Shown here one piece after another: positions 1 through 8,276 of a stretch of DNA of 64,000 bases (the first letter of the stretch is position 1; each line of letters starts with the position of its first letter). Origin of the DNA: JBLHZY01 sp050633265 (lineage in GTDB: Bacteria; Pseudomonadota; Alphaproteobacteria; Rhodobacterales; Rhodobacteraceae); assembly GCA_050633265.1 (NCBI GenBank), contig JBOEGE010000010.1:1-64000 (forward strand), read 5' to 3'. A model generated the notes under the pieces. That model was not told the DNA's origin. It did no database searches and saw only the letters and a program-made list of their open reading frames with translations. Position numbers and translations under genes: made by a program.

Positions 1-320
1 CCGTCGCGCAGGATGCCGGCGTTGTTGATCACCCCATCCAGCCGGCCAAAGGCACTGACCGCATCCGCAACCATTTGCTGGGCCGCTTCCGGATCGCTCA
101 CACTGCCCCCATTGGCAATCGCGCGCCCACCTGCTGCTTCGATTTCCTTCACCACGAGCTGCGCTGCCCCGGCATTTTCCCGATCTCCTTTGAGCGAAGC
201 GCCAATATCATTGACCACGACCGCAGCCCCCTCGCGCGCCGCTGCAAGCGCAAGATCGCGCCCGATGCCGCCGCCTGCGCCCGTGATCAGCATCACCTTG
301 TCTTTGAGTATCTCACCCAT
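1..320 (-). CDS. Short-chain dehydrogenase/reductase, partial (cut by left window edge)
   Basis: Read leftwards from an ATG at 318-320, the first 106 residues show the NAD(P)-binding glycine motif TGAGGGIG near residue 14 and the NNAG motif near residue 98, both typical of classical SDRs. The catalytic Tyr-x-x-x-Lys region lies beyond the window. It is the last visible gene of a five-gene minus-strand operon with two hot-dog proteins, a thiolase-like aldolase and a DUF35 protein, with only 3 bases between the DUF35 stop and this start. In that setting a 3-hydroxyacyl-CoA dehydrogenase role is plausible (inference). The SDR family is certain; the substrate is not. Confidence 0.9.
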   Translation of the reverse strand, partial: MGEILKDKVMLITGAGGGIGRDLALAAAREGAAVVVNDIGASLKGDRENAGAAQLVVKEIEAAGGRAIANGGSVSDPEAAQQMVADAVSAFGRLDGVINNAGILRD

Positions 321-323
321 GTT

Positions 324-653
324 TCACTCCTCTTCTTTGGTGTTAAAAGACGGCACCATCGCGCCGCCAAAAGGCTTCATCTGGCCGCTCACACGCGCGC
401 CAATCTGGCCGTTGTCTTCGAGGCGCCCCATGATGCGCACTCCCTCATCAAGGTCAATCAATGCGATGTTCCAGGGGGCTGTTTCGGGGAAGTCTTTATG
501 CGGCGCGCGGTGCTGCGTTGTGACAGAAAAGATCGTCCCGCGGCCTGTGCTCGCCTGCCGAATAATATCGCCCCCGCACCTGCGGCAATGGGTTCGCGCC
601 AGGGCCCATTGATCGCCGCAAACTGTGCAGCTTTGGTAGTGAATGGCGCTCAT
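324..653 (-). CDS. DUF35 zinc-ribbon/OB-fold protein, partner of the adjacent thiolase-like protein
   Basis: The 109-residue protein begins with a four-cysteine zinc ribbon (C9, C12, C23, C26), followed by an OB-fold-like segment ending in a Glu-rich tail. This is the DUF35 architecture. DUF35 proteins or domains are known obligate partners of thiolase-like enzymes; in actinobacterial steroid side-chain degradation the ChsH2 DUF35 domain binds the Ltp2 aldolase. The start overlaps the stop of the upstream thiolase-like gene by 4 bases, so the two are probably made together in equal amounts and form a complex. The family assignment is strong; the pathway is inferred from context. Confidence 0.85.
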   Translation of the reverse strand: MSAIHYQSCTVCGDQWALARTHCRRCGGDIIRQASTGRGTIFSVTTQHRAPHKDFPETAPWNIALIDLDEGVRIMGRLEDNGQIGARVSGQMKPFGGAMVPSFNTKEEE

Positions 654-1789
654 GCAACCCGCTCCAAAATGAGCGAGACATGCGACGACAGAATGCCACC
701 ATCACCATGAACAAGCGCGTGTATAAGCGGCCTTTTGATCTGGCGCGCGCCCGCCGTGCCGCGCATCTGTTGCAGGGCCTCGCTGACATGCGCCAAGGCC
801 CCTGCCACGCCACAATGACCATAAGACAAAAGGCCGCCATGGGTATTGAGCGGCAGCGCGCCACTGGCTTCAAACCGCCCTGTGCGCGCGTCTTTGCCAG
901 CCGCGCCAGGGGCGCTAATTCCGCAGGCCTCCAGCAGCATTGCGAGGGTCACAGTGAAGCTGTCATAAATGGCGAGATAGTCCAGATCATCCGCCGCAAT
1001 CCCGGCCTCTTTGAAAGCCGTGGCCGAGGAATGGCGCGCACCAAGCGCAAGATCGTCGGGGGCCTCGGTGATATGTTGATGGCGATGCGCCTGCCCTGCC
1101 CCGGTAATGGCCACGGCGGCGCCCGCGCCCGGATCGGCAGAGATCAGTACCGCCGCGCCGCCATCCGAAATGGGGCAACAATCCAGCAGCTTTAGCGGCG
1201 TTGCAATTGGACGAGAGGCAAGCACATCGGCCTCTGTGATCGCGCCGCTCAAATGCGCGCCCGGCGTATTCGATGCATTGCGGCGCATGAGAACAGCGAG
1301 CGCGGCAAGGTCTGTTTGATCTGCGCCCGTGGTGTGCAAATAGCGCGCGGCCCCTAGCGCATAGCAAGCCGGAACCGTAGCACCTGTTGGCACTTCCCCA
1401 AGAGGATGCGCAACCTGCGCAAGCGCCTGAATGGAAGCATCGCGGCTTTGCCCGCTGAGCCGATTTTCCCCTGCAACTACAAGCACATTTCGACAGGTGC
1501 CCGAGGCCACAAGAATACGCGCCAGATGGATCATCCCCGCCCCCGTCGCGCCGCCCATTTGCATGGCCTGAGCAAAGCGCGGCTTCAGGCCAAAACTCTC
1601 GGCGAATACCGCCGCCAGCATCAGATGCGGCAGGGTTGTTGCATAGCCGCAGATCAGCCCATCAATCGCGCCCCGCTCTAGATCAGCATCCTTTAGCGCC
1701 TGTCGCGCTGCCGTGCTCATAAGCGCGATCGGATCAGAACCTTCACAGCGGCCAAAAGGGGTAGCATATGCGGCGCGCAAATAGACCAT
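650..1789 (-). CDS. Thiolase-superfamily protein without thiolase Cys (SCP2/Ltp2-like; probable acyl-CoA retro-aldolase)
   Basis: This 379-residue thiolase-fold protein has MGGATG at residues 78-83 where real thiolases carry the nucleophilic cysteine, so it cannot work as a normal thiolase. It keeps the lipid-transfer/Ltp2-type motifs YDSFT (Tyr275) and a C-terminal Gly-Gly...Ser-Tyr-Gly-His segment at about 318-325. Ltp2-type enzymes cleave beta-hydroxyacyl-CoA by a retro-aldol reaction together with a DUF35 partner, and such a partner is encoded immediately downstream. The upstream MaoC-like gene overlaps by ATGA. The superfamily is secure. The aldolase activity is inferred from the missing Cys and the operon content; a non-catalytic lipid-binding role is the alternative. 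Confidence 0.85.
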   Translation of the reverse strand: MVYLRAAYATPFGRCEGSDPIALMSTAARQALKDADLERGAIDGLICGYATTLPHLMLAAVFAESFGLKPRFAQAMQMGGATGAGMIHLARILVASGTCRNVLVVAGENRLSGQSRDASIQALAQVAHPLGEVPTGATVPACYALGAARYLHTTGADQTDLAALAVLMRRNASNTPGAHLSGAITEADVLASRPIATPLKLLDCCPISDGGAAVLISADPGAGAAVAITGAGQAHRHQHITEAPDDLALGARHSSATAFKEAGIAADDLDYLAIYDSFTVTLAMLLEACGISAPGAAGKDARTGRFEASGALPLNTHGGLLSYGHCGVAGALAHVSEALQQMRGTAGARQIKRPLIHALVHGDGGILSSHVSLILERVA

Positions 1790-2172
1790 CAGGCAAGCAC
1801 CCGTGCGGCCAGCCGTGCGGTTCCTGTCAAAACAAGGCGCCCATCATCACTTGTTGCTTCAAGCCGGTAGAGTGCGCCCTCTTCCTGACTGGCGGCGCCC
1901 GTTAATGTCTGGCCGATATAGGTCGGTGCGCTAAAGCGGATGTCGAGTTCGGTGATATAGAACGCGTCTTTGGTTGCGCGCGACAGGGCCTCAACAATGA
2001 GGTTTAGCGCCATGGTTCCATGGGCGATCGGCCGGCCAAAAACGGTGCTGCGGGCAAAATCCGCATCAAGATGGATCGGGTTAAAATCTTGGGTCAGCTC
2101 GGCATAGCCTTTGGCCGCGTCTAGGTTTGTTTGGATGCTGAATGGGGCGATACGCGCGGGAAGTTGGATCAT
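1789..2172 (-). CDS. MaoC-like enoyl-CoA hydratase (hot-dog fold), probable catalytic subunit
   Basis: The product of about 127 residues carries the hydratase-2 motif Asp29-x-Asn-Pro-x-His34 followed by an HG-x-M segment, typical of active R-specific enoyl-CoA hydratases. I start it at the ATG at 2172, because GAGGAG lies 7 bases upstream and a start at 2211 would run 29 bases into the preceding gene. Its neighbour at 2183-2587 is also hot-dog-like but lacks this motif, so the two may form a heterodimer like ChsH1-ChsH2, with this subunit holding the active site. The water-added product would be the substrate of the downstream thiolase-fold aldolase. Confidence 0.85.
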   Translation of the reverse strand: MIQLPARIAPFSIQTNLDAAKGYAELTQDFNPIHLDADFARSTVFGRPIAHGTMALNLIVEALSRATKDAFYITELDIRFSAPTYIGQTLTGAASQEEGALYRLEATSDDGRLVLTGTARLAARVLA

Positions 2173-2182
2173 GTCAGGCTCC

Positions 2183-2587
2183 TCATGCTGCCCAGATGGA
2201 GACAAGCTCACCCTGCATCAGCTCTTTGTCCGCATGCGCGGCTTGGATCGAGAAAGTGACCCAGAAGCGCCCCTTTTTCTGCTCGGCCTTTGCAATCTCA
2301 ACTCTATAAGTGAGCGTATCGCCAAGGGCGGCCCGCACACCGGTAAAGGCTAGCTTTTGCGCCGCATGCACATTGCCATTGGGGCGCGGCTGGATCGCAA
2401 GAAGATAGGCCTCCATCATACCCGCAACGATCAACCCATCCGGGGCGTATCGGCCCTCAATCGGCCCATAGACCGCCTCCCAACCCGCAACACGCCGCGC
2501 ATCCAAGTTCACATCTATTGCGCCAAAGTCCTGCCCGGGAAAGAAGCGCTCAAAGGTCCAAAGTTCATCCGCTTTTGCTTGGGTCAT
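2183..2587 (-). CDS. Hot-dog-fold (FAS1-like dehydratase / MaoC N-domain) protein, probable non-catalytic hydratase subunit
   Basis: The 134-residue protein looks like the N-terminal, FAS1-type dehydratase half of MaoC proteins: an early Phe-rich segment, a Tyr-Gly-Pro-Ile loop and beta strands ending in a short Trp-Ala-Ala tail. No Asp-x-Asn-Pro-x-His signature is visible. It is the first gene of the minus-strand operon, and the catalytic MaoC gene starts 10 bases after its stop. By analogy with known heteromeric hydratases it probably shapes the pocket for a bulky acyl-CoA. The fold is fairly sure, the substrate unknown. Confidence 0.75.
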   Translation of the reverse strand: MTQAKADELWTFERFFPGQDFGAIDVNLDARRVAGWEAVYGPIEGRYAPDGLIVAGMMEAYLLAIQPRPNGNVHAAQKLAFTGVRAALGDTLTYRVEIAKAEQKKGRFWVTFSIQAAHADKELMQGELVSIWAA

Positions 2588-2923
2588 TGAGGAAAGCTTT
2601 CGCGTCTATGGGCCGCAAAGAGGCGCGGCGCTTGCCGGAAGGGTGTCAGAAAAGTCCTGCTCAAAACGCAGGATTCTGGCCGCCGAGAAACCCGTGCTGC
2701 GCTGTTGTCGCGGCCGGGCATATTGTGGGTTTTTGATCGGAGCATAAATTTTTCTCTTGGCGGAATGGCTTTCATCATACAGAATAAGCATGCCGACACA
2801 AGCCAGATTGCAGCGCTCATTTGGCGCGCGGAATTGCTATAAAACGCTGTCATAGGAGACAAAATTGAACCGCCTTTGCATGAGAGACGCTCGAATCGGC
2901 CTTGCCGCGAAATGCGCGCGAAG
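2588..2923. promoter_or_regulatory. Divergent intergenic region between hot-dog operon and enoyl-CoA hydratase
   Basis: The region separates two divergently transcribed CoA-ester genes and must hold both promoters. A short inverted repeat (TCCTGC at 2655-2660, GCAGGA at 2668-2673) and AT-rich stretches around 2735-2790 are visible. No convincing coding sequence was found; the small open frames here have no ribosome binding site or family resemblance. Confidence 0.4.
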
Positions 2924-3694
2924 ATGAGTGACTGCCTAAAAATCGAGGATCATCCCGGCAATCTGCGGGTGCTGATCATGAATATCCCGGCGCGGCGCAA
3001 CGCGTTGAGCGATGAGATGCGAGAGGCCTTGCGCGCGGCCCTTAAGAGCGCGCAAGCAGACCCAAAAATCCGCGCCATTGTTCTTGCCGGTACTGAGGGG
3101 ATTTTTTGCGCCGGGGGTGATATCAAAGCGATGGGGCAACCCGTACCAATCGCGCTGAAACGGTTGGATGTTTTGCACGAAGTGGTGCGCTTGATCGCAC
3201 TTGGCCCCAAGCCTGTGGTGGCGGCGGTTGATGGGGTTGCTTATGGCGCAGGCATGTCTTTGGCCATGGCCTGTGACTGTGTTGTCGCCACTGAAACCGC
3301 GCGGTTCTGCGCTTCATTTTCCCGTATCGGCCTGGCGCCGGATTGTGGGATTTTGTGGTCTCTACCGCGCCGCGTCGGCCCTGCTTTTGCACAGCGCATT
3401 CTGATGGATGGGCGCGAGCGAAAGGGGCGCGAGGCGATAGAAATCGGGCTTGCCGATGTTTTGGCCGAGGGGGATTTGCTTACCGTGGCACTGGCGCAAG
3501 CCGCTGCTTTGGTGCCGGCCGCGCCCTTGCCAAACGGCTTTACCAAATCCATCATTGCGCAGCATTTCGGCGATCTAAATGCGGTTTTGGCCGCCGAGCA
3601 AGAGGCTCAGGCCGCTCTCTTTCTAACAAAAGATCATGCCGAGGCGACAGCGGCATTTCTTGAAAAACGCCCGCCCGTATTTGCCGGGGAGTAA
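2924..3694 (+). CDS. Enoyl-CoA hydratase/isomerase (crotonase family)
   Basis: The protein of about 256 residues has the crotonase oxyanion-hole segment FCAGGDIKAM and the second loop GLAPDCG, where the position often held by the catalytic Glu is Asp, as in several isomerase-type members. A longer frame begins at 2876, but the ATG at 2924 gives the usual N-terminus (MSDCLKIE) with a GAAG just upstream. It diverges from the hot-dog/aldolase operon and probably serves the same acyl-CoA degradation. Hydratase versus double-bond isomerase cannot be decided from sequence. Confidence 0.88.
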   Translation: MSDCLKIEDHPGNLRVLIMNIPARRNALSDEMREALRAALKSAQADPKIRAIVLAGTEGIFCAGGDIKAMGQPVPIALKRLDVLHEVVRLIALGPKPVVAAVDGVAYGAGMSLAMACDCVVATETARFCASFSRIGLAPDCGILWSLPRRVGPAFAQRILMDGRERKGREAIEIGLADVLAEGDLLTVALAQAAALVPAAPLPNGFTKSIIAQHFGDLNAVLAAEQEAQAALFLTKDHAEATAAFLEKRPPVFAGE

Positions 3695-3970
3695 CGCATA
3701 GAGCAGATCCGCCAAAGTTATTTTGAGCCGAGAAGGTCCCGGTGATTTGCCCTTATAAATAGGCCTGTTACGCCTGTTTCTGCGCGAGACAAGCTTTGCA
3801 TTTTACGCGTCGCGGCCTTTGCGGCAGCGGAGCAAATCGCACGCCCATAGGTTTTTGTGATGCCCGCAATAAGAATTCAGGATTAACTTGTTCGGCCCTC
3901 TAGCGCTCAGTGTTTGAGAAATCGGTGCGTAAACGCCGAGCGAATGCAGTGCGGGGAGGCACAGCACTTC
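3695..3970 (+). promoter_or_regulatory. Promoter/leader region of the ABC transporter operon
   Basis: The 276 bases between the crotonase gene and the first permease contain no supported gene. A GGGGAGG ribosome binding site at about 3954-3960 decides the permease start at 3971. The LysR regulator encoded at the far end of the operon (13599-14543) is a natural candidate to act here; no obvious T-N11-A operator could be picked out with confidence. Confidence 0.4.
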
Positions 3971-4957
3971 ATGAAATTCATCAAACGAGACGGGGCGCAT
4001 AGCCAAGAAAAGATCGTTTTCGCCATCACTTTGGCGATGTTTGCGCTCTTTGGGCTGATGCTGGATGGCTTCCTTGGCGCCAACAATTTGCTGGCATTGC
4101 TGCGCTCTGTTGCGGTGCTTGGCATTCTCGGGCTTGGGATGCTGATTGTTGTTCTGGGGCGCGGGATTGATCTGGCGATGGTTGCCAATATGGCGATCTC
4201 TGTGGCTTGGACGATCCAGCTCGTTGCCAACGGGATGCCGCTTGGCATGGCGCTTGGGATCGGCTTTGCCTTTGCCCTTGTGATGAGCCTGATTTGCGGG
4301 CTGTTGATTGCTTATGCGGAAATCCCGGCGATCTTTGCCACCCTTGCGATGAGCAGTTTCATCTATGGGTTTGGCCGGGCCTATCTGATCACCGGAACCG
4401 ATGTTGTTTACCTGCCGGCCTCCTTTGGTTGGGCGGCGCAGATTGGCCAAGGGCGGCTTTGGGGCATTCCCATTCCGATCTATCTTGCGCTGATTTTGGC
4501 GGTGCTTGTGACGCTGTTTCTCAAGCTTTCCAAACACGGCTGGAACACCTATAACATCGGCGATAATGCGGTCGCTGCGCGGATCACGGGCATCTCGGTG
4601 CGCCCGACAATCGTGCTGCAATATATGATCAGCGGGATGGCGGCGTTTGTTGCCGGGTTGATCACCGCCACGGCCGTGCAATCCATGAACACCCGCATCG
4701 TCAATTCCAACATGATTTATGATGTGATCCTGATCGTTGTGCTTGGCGGGGTCAGCCTTTCTGGCGGGCGCGGCACGGTGCGCAATGTGATCGTTGGGAC
4801 GCTGTTGATTGGGGTTCTGGTCAACGGGATGACGATCATGGACATCCAATACACCATTCAAAACGTCATCAAGAGCATAATCCTGCTGCTCGCTGTCATC
4901 GCCGATAGCGTTCTCAATCCGCGCGACGAACAGACCGGACAGCAAGGCGACATCTAA
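3971..4957 (+). CDS. ABC transporter permease, ribose/sugar type (RbsC-like)
   Basis: This is a 328-residue, very hydrophobic protein with about 8-10 membrane segments and the typical RbsC-family patterns: an early GLGMLIVVLGRGIDL loop and a late VVLGGVSLSGGRGTV loop, the latter being the ATPase-coupling region. The start at 3971 follows a strong GGGGAGG; the longer frame from 3914 adds an unlikely polar tail. It opens a transporter operon with a binding protein, a second permease fused to a propeller, and an ATPase. The substrate is not deducible, though the family imports pentoses, polyols and related small molecules. Confidence 0.92.
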   Translation: MKFIKRDGAHSQEKIVFAITLAMFALFGLMLDGFLGANNLLALLRSVAVLGILGLGMLIVVLGRGIDLAMVANMAISVAWTIQLVANGMPLGMALGIGFAFALVMSLICGLLIAYAEIPAIFATLAMSSFIYGFGRAYLITGTDVVYLPASFGWAAQIGQGRLWGIPIPIYLALILAVLVTLFLKLSKHGWNTYNIGDNAVAARITGISVRPTIVLQYMISGMAAFVAGLITATAVQSMNTRIVNSNMIYDVILIVVLGGVSLSGGRGTVRNVIVGTLLIGVLVNGMTIMDIQYTIQNVIKSIILLLAVIADSVLNPRDEQTGQQGDI

Positions 4958-5036
4958 CAGCAAACCCACACGACAAGCGCGCCAAAGAGCCGCCCCTAAA
5001 TTGAACCAATAACGACCCACCTTGGAGGAGGAAATT

Positions 5037-6056
5037 ATGACTTTGAAGAAAATCACAAAACTGGCCGCAGCCGCAGCCTTGATGGTTTGCACCGCGAGTG
5101 CAAGCTATGCCCAAGACCCAAATGATCCGTTTCGTGGCCCCGCTTTGGACCACCTAGAAGGCAAATGGATTGCCTATCTGCCCATCTCTGCTGGGTTTGA
5201 TCTGGCGCAGGCCTGGGGTGGCGTTGTCAAAGAAGAGGCCGAGCGTTACGGGATGAAATTCACCATCCAAGATCCCAACTGGGTGACGGATGCGATGTCG
5301 CAAGGGATGACCTCGCTGATCGCTGAACGCCCCGATGTTATCGTGACGCAAAACCCCGATACGCAATCCCTGGCGCGCCTGTTGTTGCAGGCCAATAAGG
5401 CGGGAATAACGGTTGTTCAGATGAACATGCAGGGCGCCGTTCAAACGGATGCCTATGTTGGCCCCGATTACGTTGCTATGGGGCGCGAAATTGCCAATCT
5501 GGCAATCGAAACCTGCGGCGAAGGCACTGATACATCGCACAAAATTTCCATCGTGCAAGGCGTTCTGACAGGCGGCGTGAGCTACTTTCAGGTCCAAGGC
5601 ATTATGGATGTTCTCAAAGATCGCAAAGACATCGAGATCGTCTCGAGCCAAGCGGCCGATTGGGATGCTTCCAAAGCGCGCGCCATCACCGAAACCGTGC
5701 TCCAACAGCATCCAGATCTCTGTGGCATCCTTGATATGTGGGATGGTCAGGCGATCGGAACAGGCGCGGCCGTTAAGCAAGCAGGCCTTGCCGATAGTGT
5801 GACTGTGATCACCTCGGGCGGCGGCGCGAAAAGCACCTGCGATTTGATCCGCGATGATACATTTGATGTGGTCTATAACTACGACGCGCCCGGCATGGGC
5901 CGCGACGCTTGGACTGCCATCATGATCGCGCTTCAAAACGGCGGCGGCGGCAATACAAAGACGCAAATCTTCTCGCCCACATACCAAATGACCAAAGAGA
6001 ATGTGGACAAAGCTTCGTGCTGGGACGCCGAAGTTTACGCCAAGCGCCTGCGCTAA
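5037..6056 (+). CDS. Periplasmic sugar-binding protein of the ABC importer (RbsB-like)
   Basis: About 339 residues with a clear Sec signal peptide (Lys-rich start, hydrophobic core, cleavage after Ala-Ser-Tyr-Ala near residue 26), then the type I periplasmic-binding-protein fold with repeated Rossmann-like segments and the typical ...ERPDVIVTQNPD... and VVYNYDAPGMGRDAW segments. The ATG at 5037 is chosen because GGAGGAGG lies 7 bases upstream. It delivers substrate to the two permeases. A hairpin directly after the gene probably lets this subunit be made in excess over the permease and ATPase. Confidence 0.92.
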   Translation: MTLKKITKLAAAAALMVCTASASYAQDPNDPFRGPALDHLEGKWIAYLPISAGFDLAQAWGGVVKEEAERYGMKFTIQDPNWVTDAMSQGMTSLIAERPDVIVTQNPDTQSLARLLLQANKAGITVVQMNMQGAVQTDAYVGPDYVAMGREIANLAIETCGEGTDTSHKISIVQGVLTGGVSYFQVQGIMDVLKDRKDIEIVSSQAADWDASKARAITETVLQQHPDLCGILDMWDGQAIGTGAAVKQAGLADSVTVITSGGGAKSTCDLIRDDTFDVVYNYDAPGMGRDAWTAIMIALQNGGGGNTKTQIFSPTYQMTKENVDKASCWDAEVYAKRLR

Positions 6057-6069
6057 TTTAAGCCAATTG

Positions 6070-6098
6070 CGGGCCGCAGAGCGCATCTTTGCGGCCCG
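6070..6098 (+). terminator. Hairpin after the binding-protein gene (attenuator/partial terminator)
   Basis: CGGGCCGCA (6070-6078) pairs with TGCGGCCCG (6090-6098): a 9-bp GC-rich stem with an 11-base loop, followed by a pyrimidine-rich run and six Ts at about 6112-6117. Because the operon continues at 6147, it more likely attenuates transcription or stabilises the binding-protein mRNA than ends the operon. Confidence 0.65.
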
Positions 6099-6146
6099 TC
6101 TTCTGCCTCTCTTTTTTGACCAAATGCCCTTGGGAGGGATCTTGCT

Positions 6147-8276
6147 GTGTCGCTAAACAAAACCATCCAGAAATGGCGATATCGCTGGTTTCCAGATCAT
6201 GCCGTTGGGGAATTGCTCTCTAAGAATTGGATCGATAACGCCATCCCGTTTATGATCATGGTGATCGTCGTCGGGGTGATCGGCGCGCTTCTGCCAAACT
6301 TCTTTACCGGCAGCAATATCAGCATCTTAGCGCGCCAGTACGGCGAACTTGGGCTTGTTGTTCTGGCAATGACAACGGTGATCCTTGTCGGCGGGATTGA
6401 TCTCTCAGTTGGGTCAAACTTTGCGCTCGGCAATTTCATGATGCTCTACTTTTTGAACCTCAAGGATTTGCCCGTTGGTTTGGCCGCACTCCTTGTTGTG
6501 TTGATCTGTGGCACTGTCGGATTGGTGAATGGTTTGCTGGTCGGCTACCTGCGATTGCGGGCGTTTTTGACGACCCTTGTGACCCTGATCATCGTGCGCG
6601 CCATAGTTGATCTTTTGTTGCTGGAATATGCGCAAGATATGTCGATGTCGTTCTATTCCTCGCCCCTTTGGGATGCGATGGGGATGGGCGGCGGCTGGAT
6701 CTTCCCGTTTAGTTTTCTGGTGTTGGCGGTGGTCGCGATTATCGGGCATATCGTCTTTTCGCGCTCTGGTATGGGCTGGCGTTTGTTGGCCATCGGTGGC
6801 TCGCGCAGATCGGCTTATAACATGGGCCTGCCCGTGCGGCGCTTGGTCTGTTCGGCCTATGTGATCTCGGGGGTTTTGGTTGGGCTTGCGGGCGTTCTTT
6901 ATGCTTCGCGTCTGAGCGGCGCAGGTTCGGATACAGGGATCGGGCTCGAAATTTCGGTCCTCACAGCAGCCATCCTTGGCGGCAACAGCCTGGGCGGCGG
7001 GCGCGGGTCTGTCTCCAAGGCCTTGATGGGCGCGCTGACCGTTTTGGTGCTTACCAACGGTGTTTTGCGGCTTGGATTAAACAGCGGCTCCGGCCCGATG
7101 GTGCTTGGCCTCGCACTGCTCTTTGCGGTGTTTGTTGATGTGCGCTGGATGAAGAACCGTTCCAAACTTTTGAGCAAAGTCTACGTCTCGCCAACGCTGG
7201 TCGAGATGCCCGTTGCGCGCACAACTGAGGACGGCCCCTTTGAAATCAATGACCGCCTCAGCGCGGTGGAAGTGATTGCTCAGGGCGAGGTTGAAAGCCC
7301 AGAAGACGTGATCCTTGATGAGGATGACAACCTTTATAGCGGCAATCGGCACGGCGATATTATCCGCTATTTCCCGCCCAATTATACCGAACATGAAGTC
7401 TATGCCCATATCGGCGGCGCACCTTTGGGCATGGCGTTTGATAAGGCTGGAAACCTGCTGGTTTGTGTTGGCGGAATGGGGCTTTATTCGGTGTCGAAAA
7501 CGGACCGAAGCGTGCGCCTTGTGACAGATGAAACCAACCGCTCGCTGTTTTCTGTGGTGGATGATAGCCGACTGCGGCTTGCCGATGATCTGGATATCGC
7601 GCCAGACGGTAAAGTCTATTTCTCCGAGGCCACCGTGCGCTATGAAATGCATGATTGGCCCGTCGATGCGCTGGAAAGCCGGGGCAATGGGCGGATCATC
7701 TGCTATGATCCCGAGACCCAGAAAACAACAACAATCCTGCGCAATCTGACCTTTCCAAATGGGGTTTGTACCGCCCATGATGGCAAGTCGATCCTGTTTG
7801 CCGAAAGCTGGGGCTGCCGGATCAATCGCTTCTGGTTGGAAGGCCCCAAGAAGGGGACCAAAGAAATATTGGTCGATCGCCTGCCCGGCTATCCAGACAA
7901 TATCAACCGCGCCTCGGACGGTACATATTGGGTCGCTCTCATGGGGATGCGCACGCCCGCACTTGATCTTGCGCTCGGAATGCCAAGCTTTCGCCGCCGT
8001 ATGGCGCGCCGGATCGCAGCGGACCAATGGCTCTATCCCAATCTCAACATCGGCTGTGTTGCGCGCTTTGATGACAGCGGCGCATTCCATGAAAGCCTCT
8101 GGGATCGCAGCGCCGCAAATCACCCGATGATCACCTCAATGCGCGAACATAAAGGCTGGCTCTATCTGGGCGGCATCACCAACAACCGCATTGGCCGCAT
8201 TCGCCTATCGGGGCGCGATGAAGGCTGGACAGGCTTTGCCAGCTACTGGGGCAAAAAGTCGGAGAAATCCTCATGA
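6147..8276 (+). CDS. Fusion protein: RbsC-type ABC permease + SMP-30/strictosidine-synthase-like beta-propeller
   Basis: One uninterrupted 709-residue frame joins two domains. Residues 1 to about 335 form a complete RbsC-type permease (MTTVILVGGIDLSVGSNFAL early; ILGGNSLGGGRGSVSKAL coupling loop late). After a short linker, residues about 365-700 form a six-bladed propeller of the SMP-30/gluconolactonase/strictosidine-synthase group (VESPEDVILDEDDNLYSG, FSEATVRYEM, FPNGV, LPGYPDNINRASDG). The GTG start at 6147 follows GGGAGGG. The next gene encodes a second, diverged propeller and overlaps by ATGA. A propeller attached to a permease suggests that a lactone or ester is hydrolysed as it enters; with the usual topology the C-terminus would be cytoplasmic. 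The fusion is seen directly; its enzymatic function is inferred. Confidence 0.9.
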   Translation: MSLNKTIQKWRYRWFPDHAVGELLSKNWIDNAIPFMIMVIVVGVIGALLPNFFTGSNISILARQYGELGLVVLAMTTVILVGGIDLSVGSNFALGNFMMLYFLNLKDLPVGLAALLVVLICGTVGLVNGLLVGYLRLRAFLTTLVTLIIVRAIVDLLLLEYAQDMSMSFYSSPLWDAMGMGGGWIFPFSFLVLAVVAIIGHIVFSRSGMGWRLLAIGGSRRSAYNMGLPVRRLVCSAYVISGVLVGLAGVLYASRLSGAGSDTGIGLEISVLTAAILGGNSLGGGRGSVSKALMGALTVLVLTNGVLRLGLNSGSGPMVLGLALLFAVFVDVRWMKNRSKLLSKVYVSPTLVEMPVARTTEDGPFEINDRLSAVEVIAQGEVESPEDVILDEDDNLYSGNRHGDIIRYFPPNYTEHEVYAHIGGAPLGMAFDKAGNLLVCVGGMGLYSVSKTDRSVRLVTDETNRSLFSVVDDSRLRLADDLDIAPDGKVYFSEATVRYEMHDWPVDALESRGNGRIICYDPETQKTTTILRNLTFPNGVCTAHDGKSILFAESWGCRINRFWLEGPKKGTKEILVDRLPGYPDNINRASDGTYWVALMGMRTPALDLALGMPSFRRRMARRIAADQWLYPNLNIGCVARFDDSGAFHESLWDRSAANHPMITSMREHKGWLYLGGITNNRIGRIRLSGRDEGWTGFASYWGKKSEKSS

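Noticed and set aside
2584..2862. Small minus-strand frame upstream of the hot-dog operon
   Set aside because: No family resemblance and it runs through the divergent promoter region.
3803..5092. Long minus-strand open frame of 429 codons over the first ABC permease
   Set aside because: It is rich in Asn, His, Gln and Arg with no fold motif and lies opposite a strongly supported permease; an antisense shadow.
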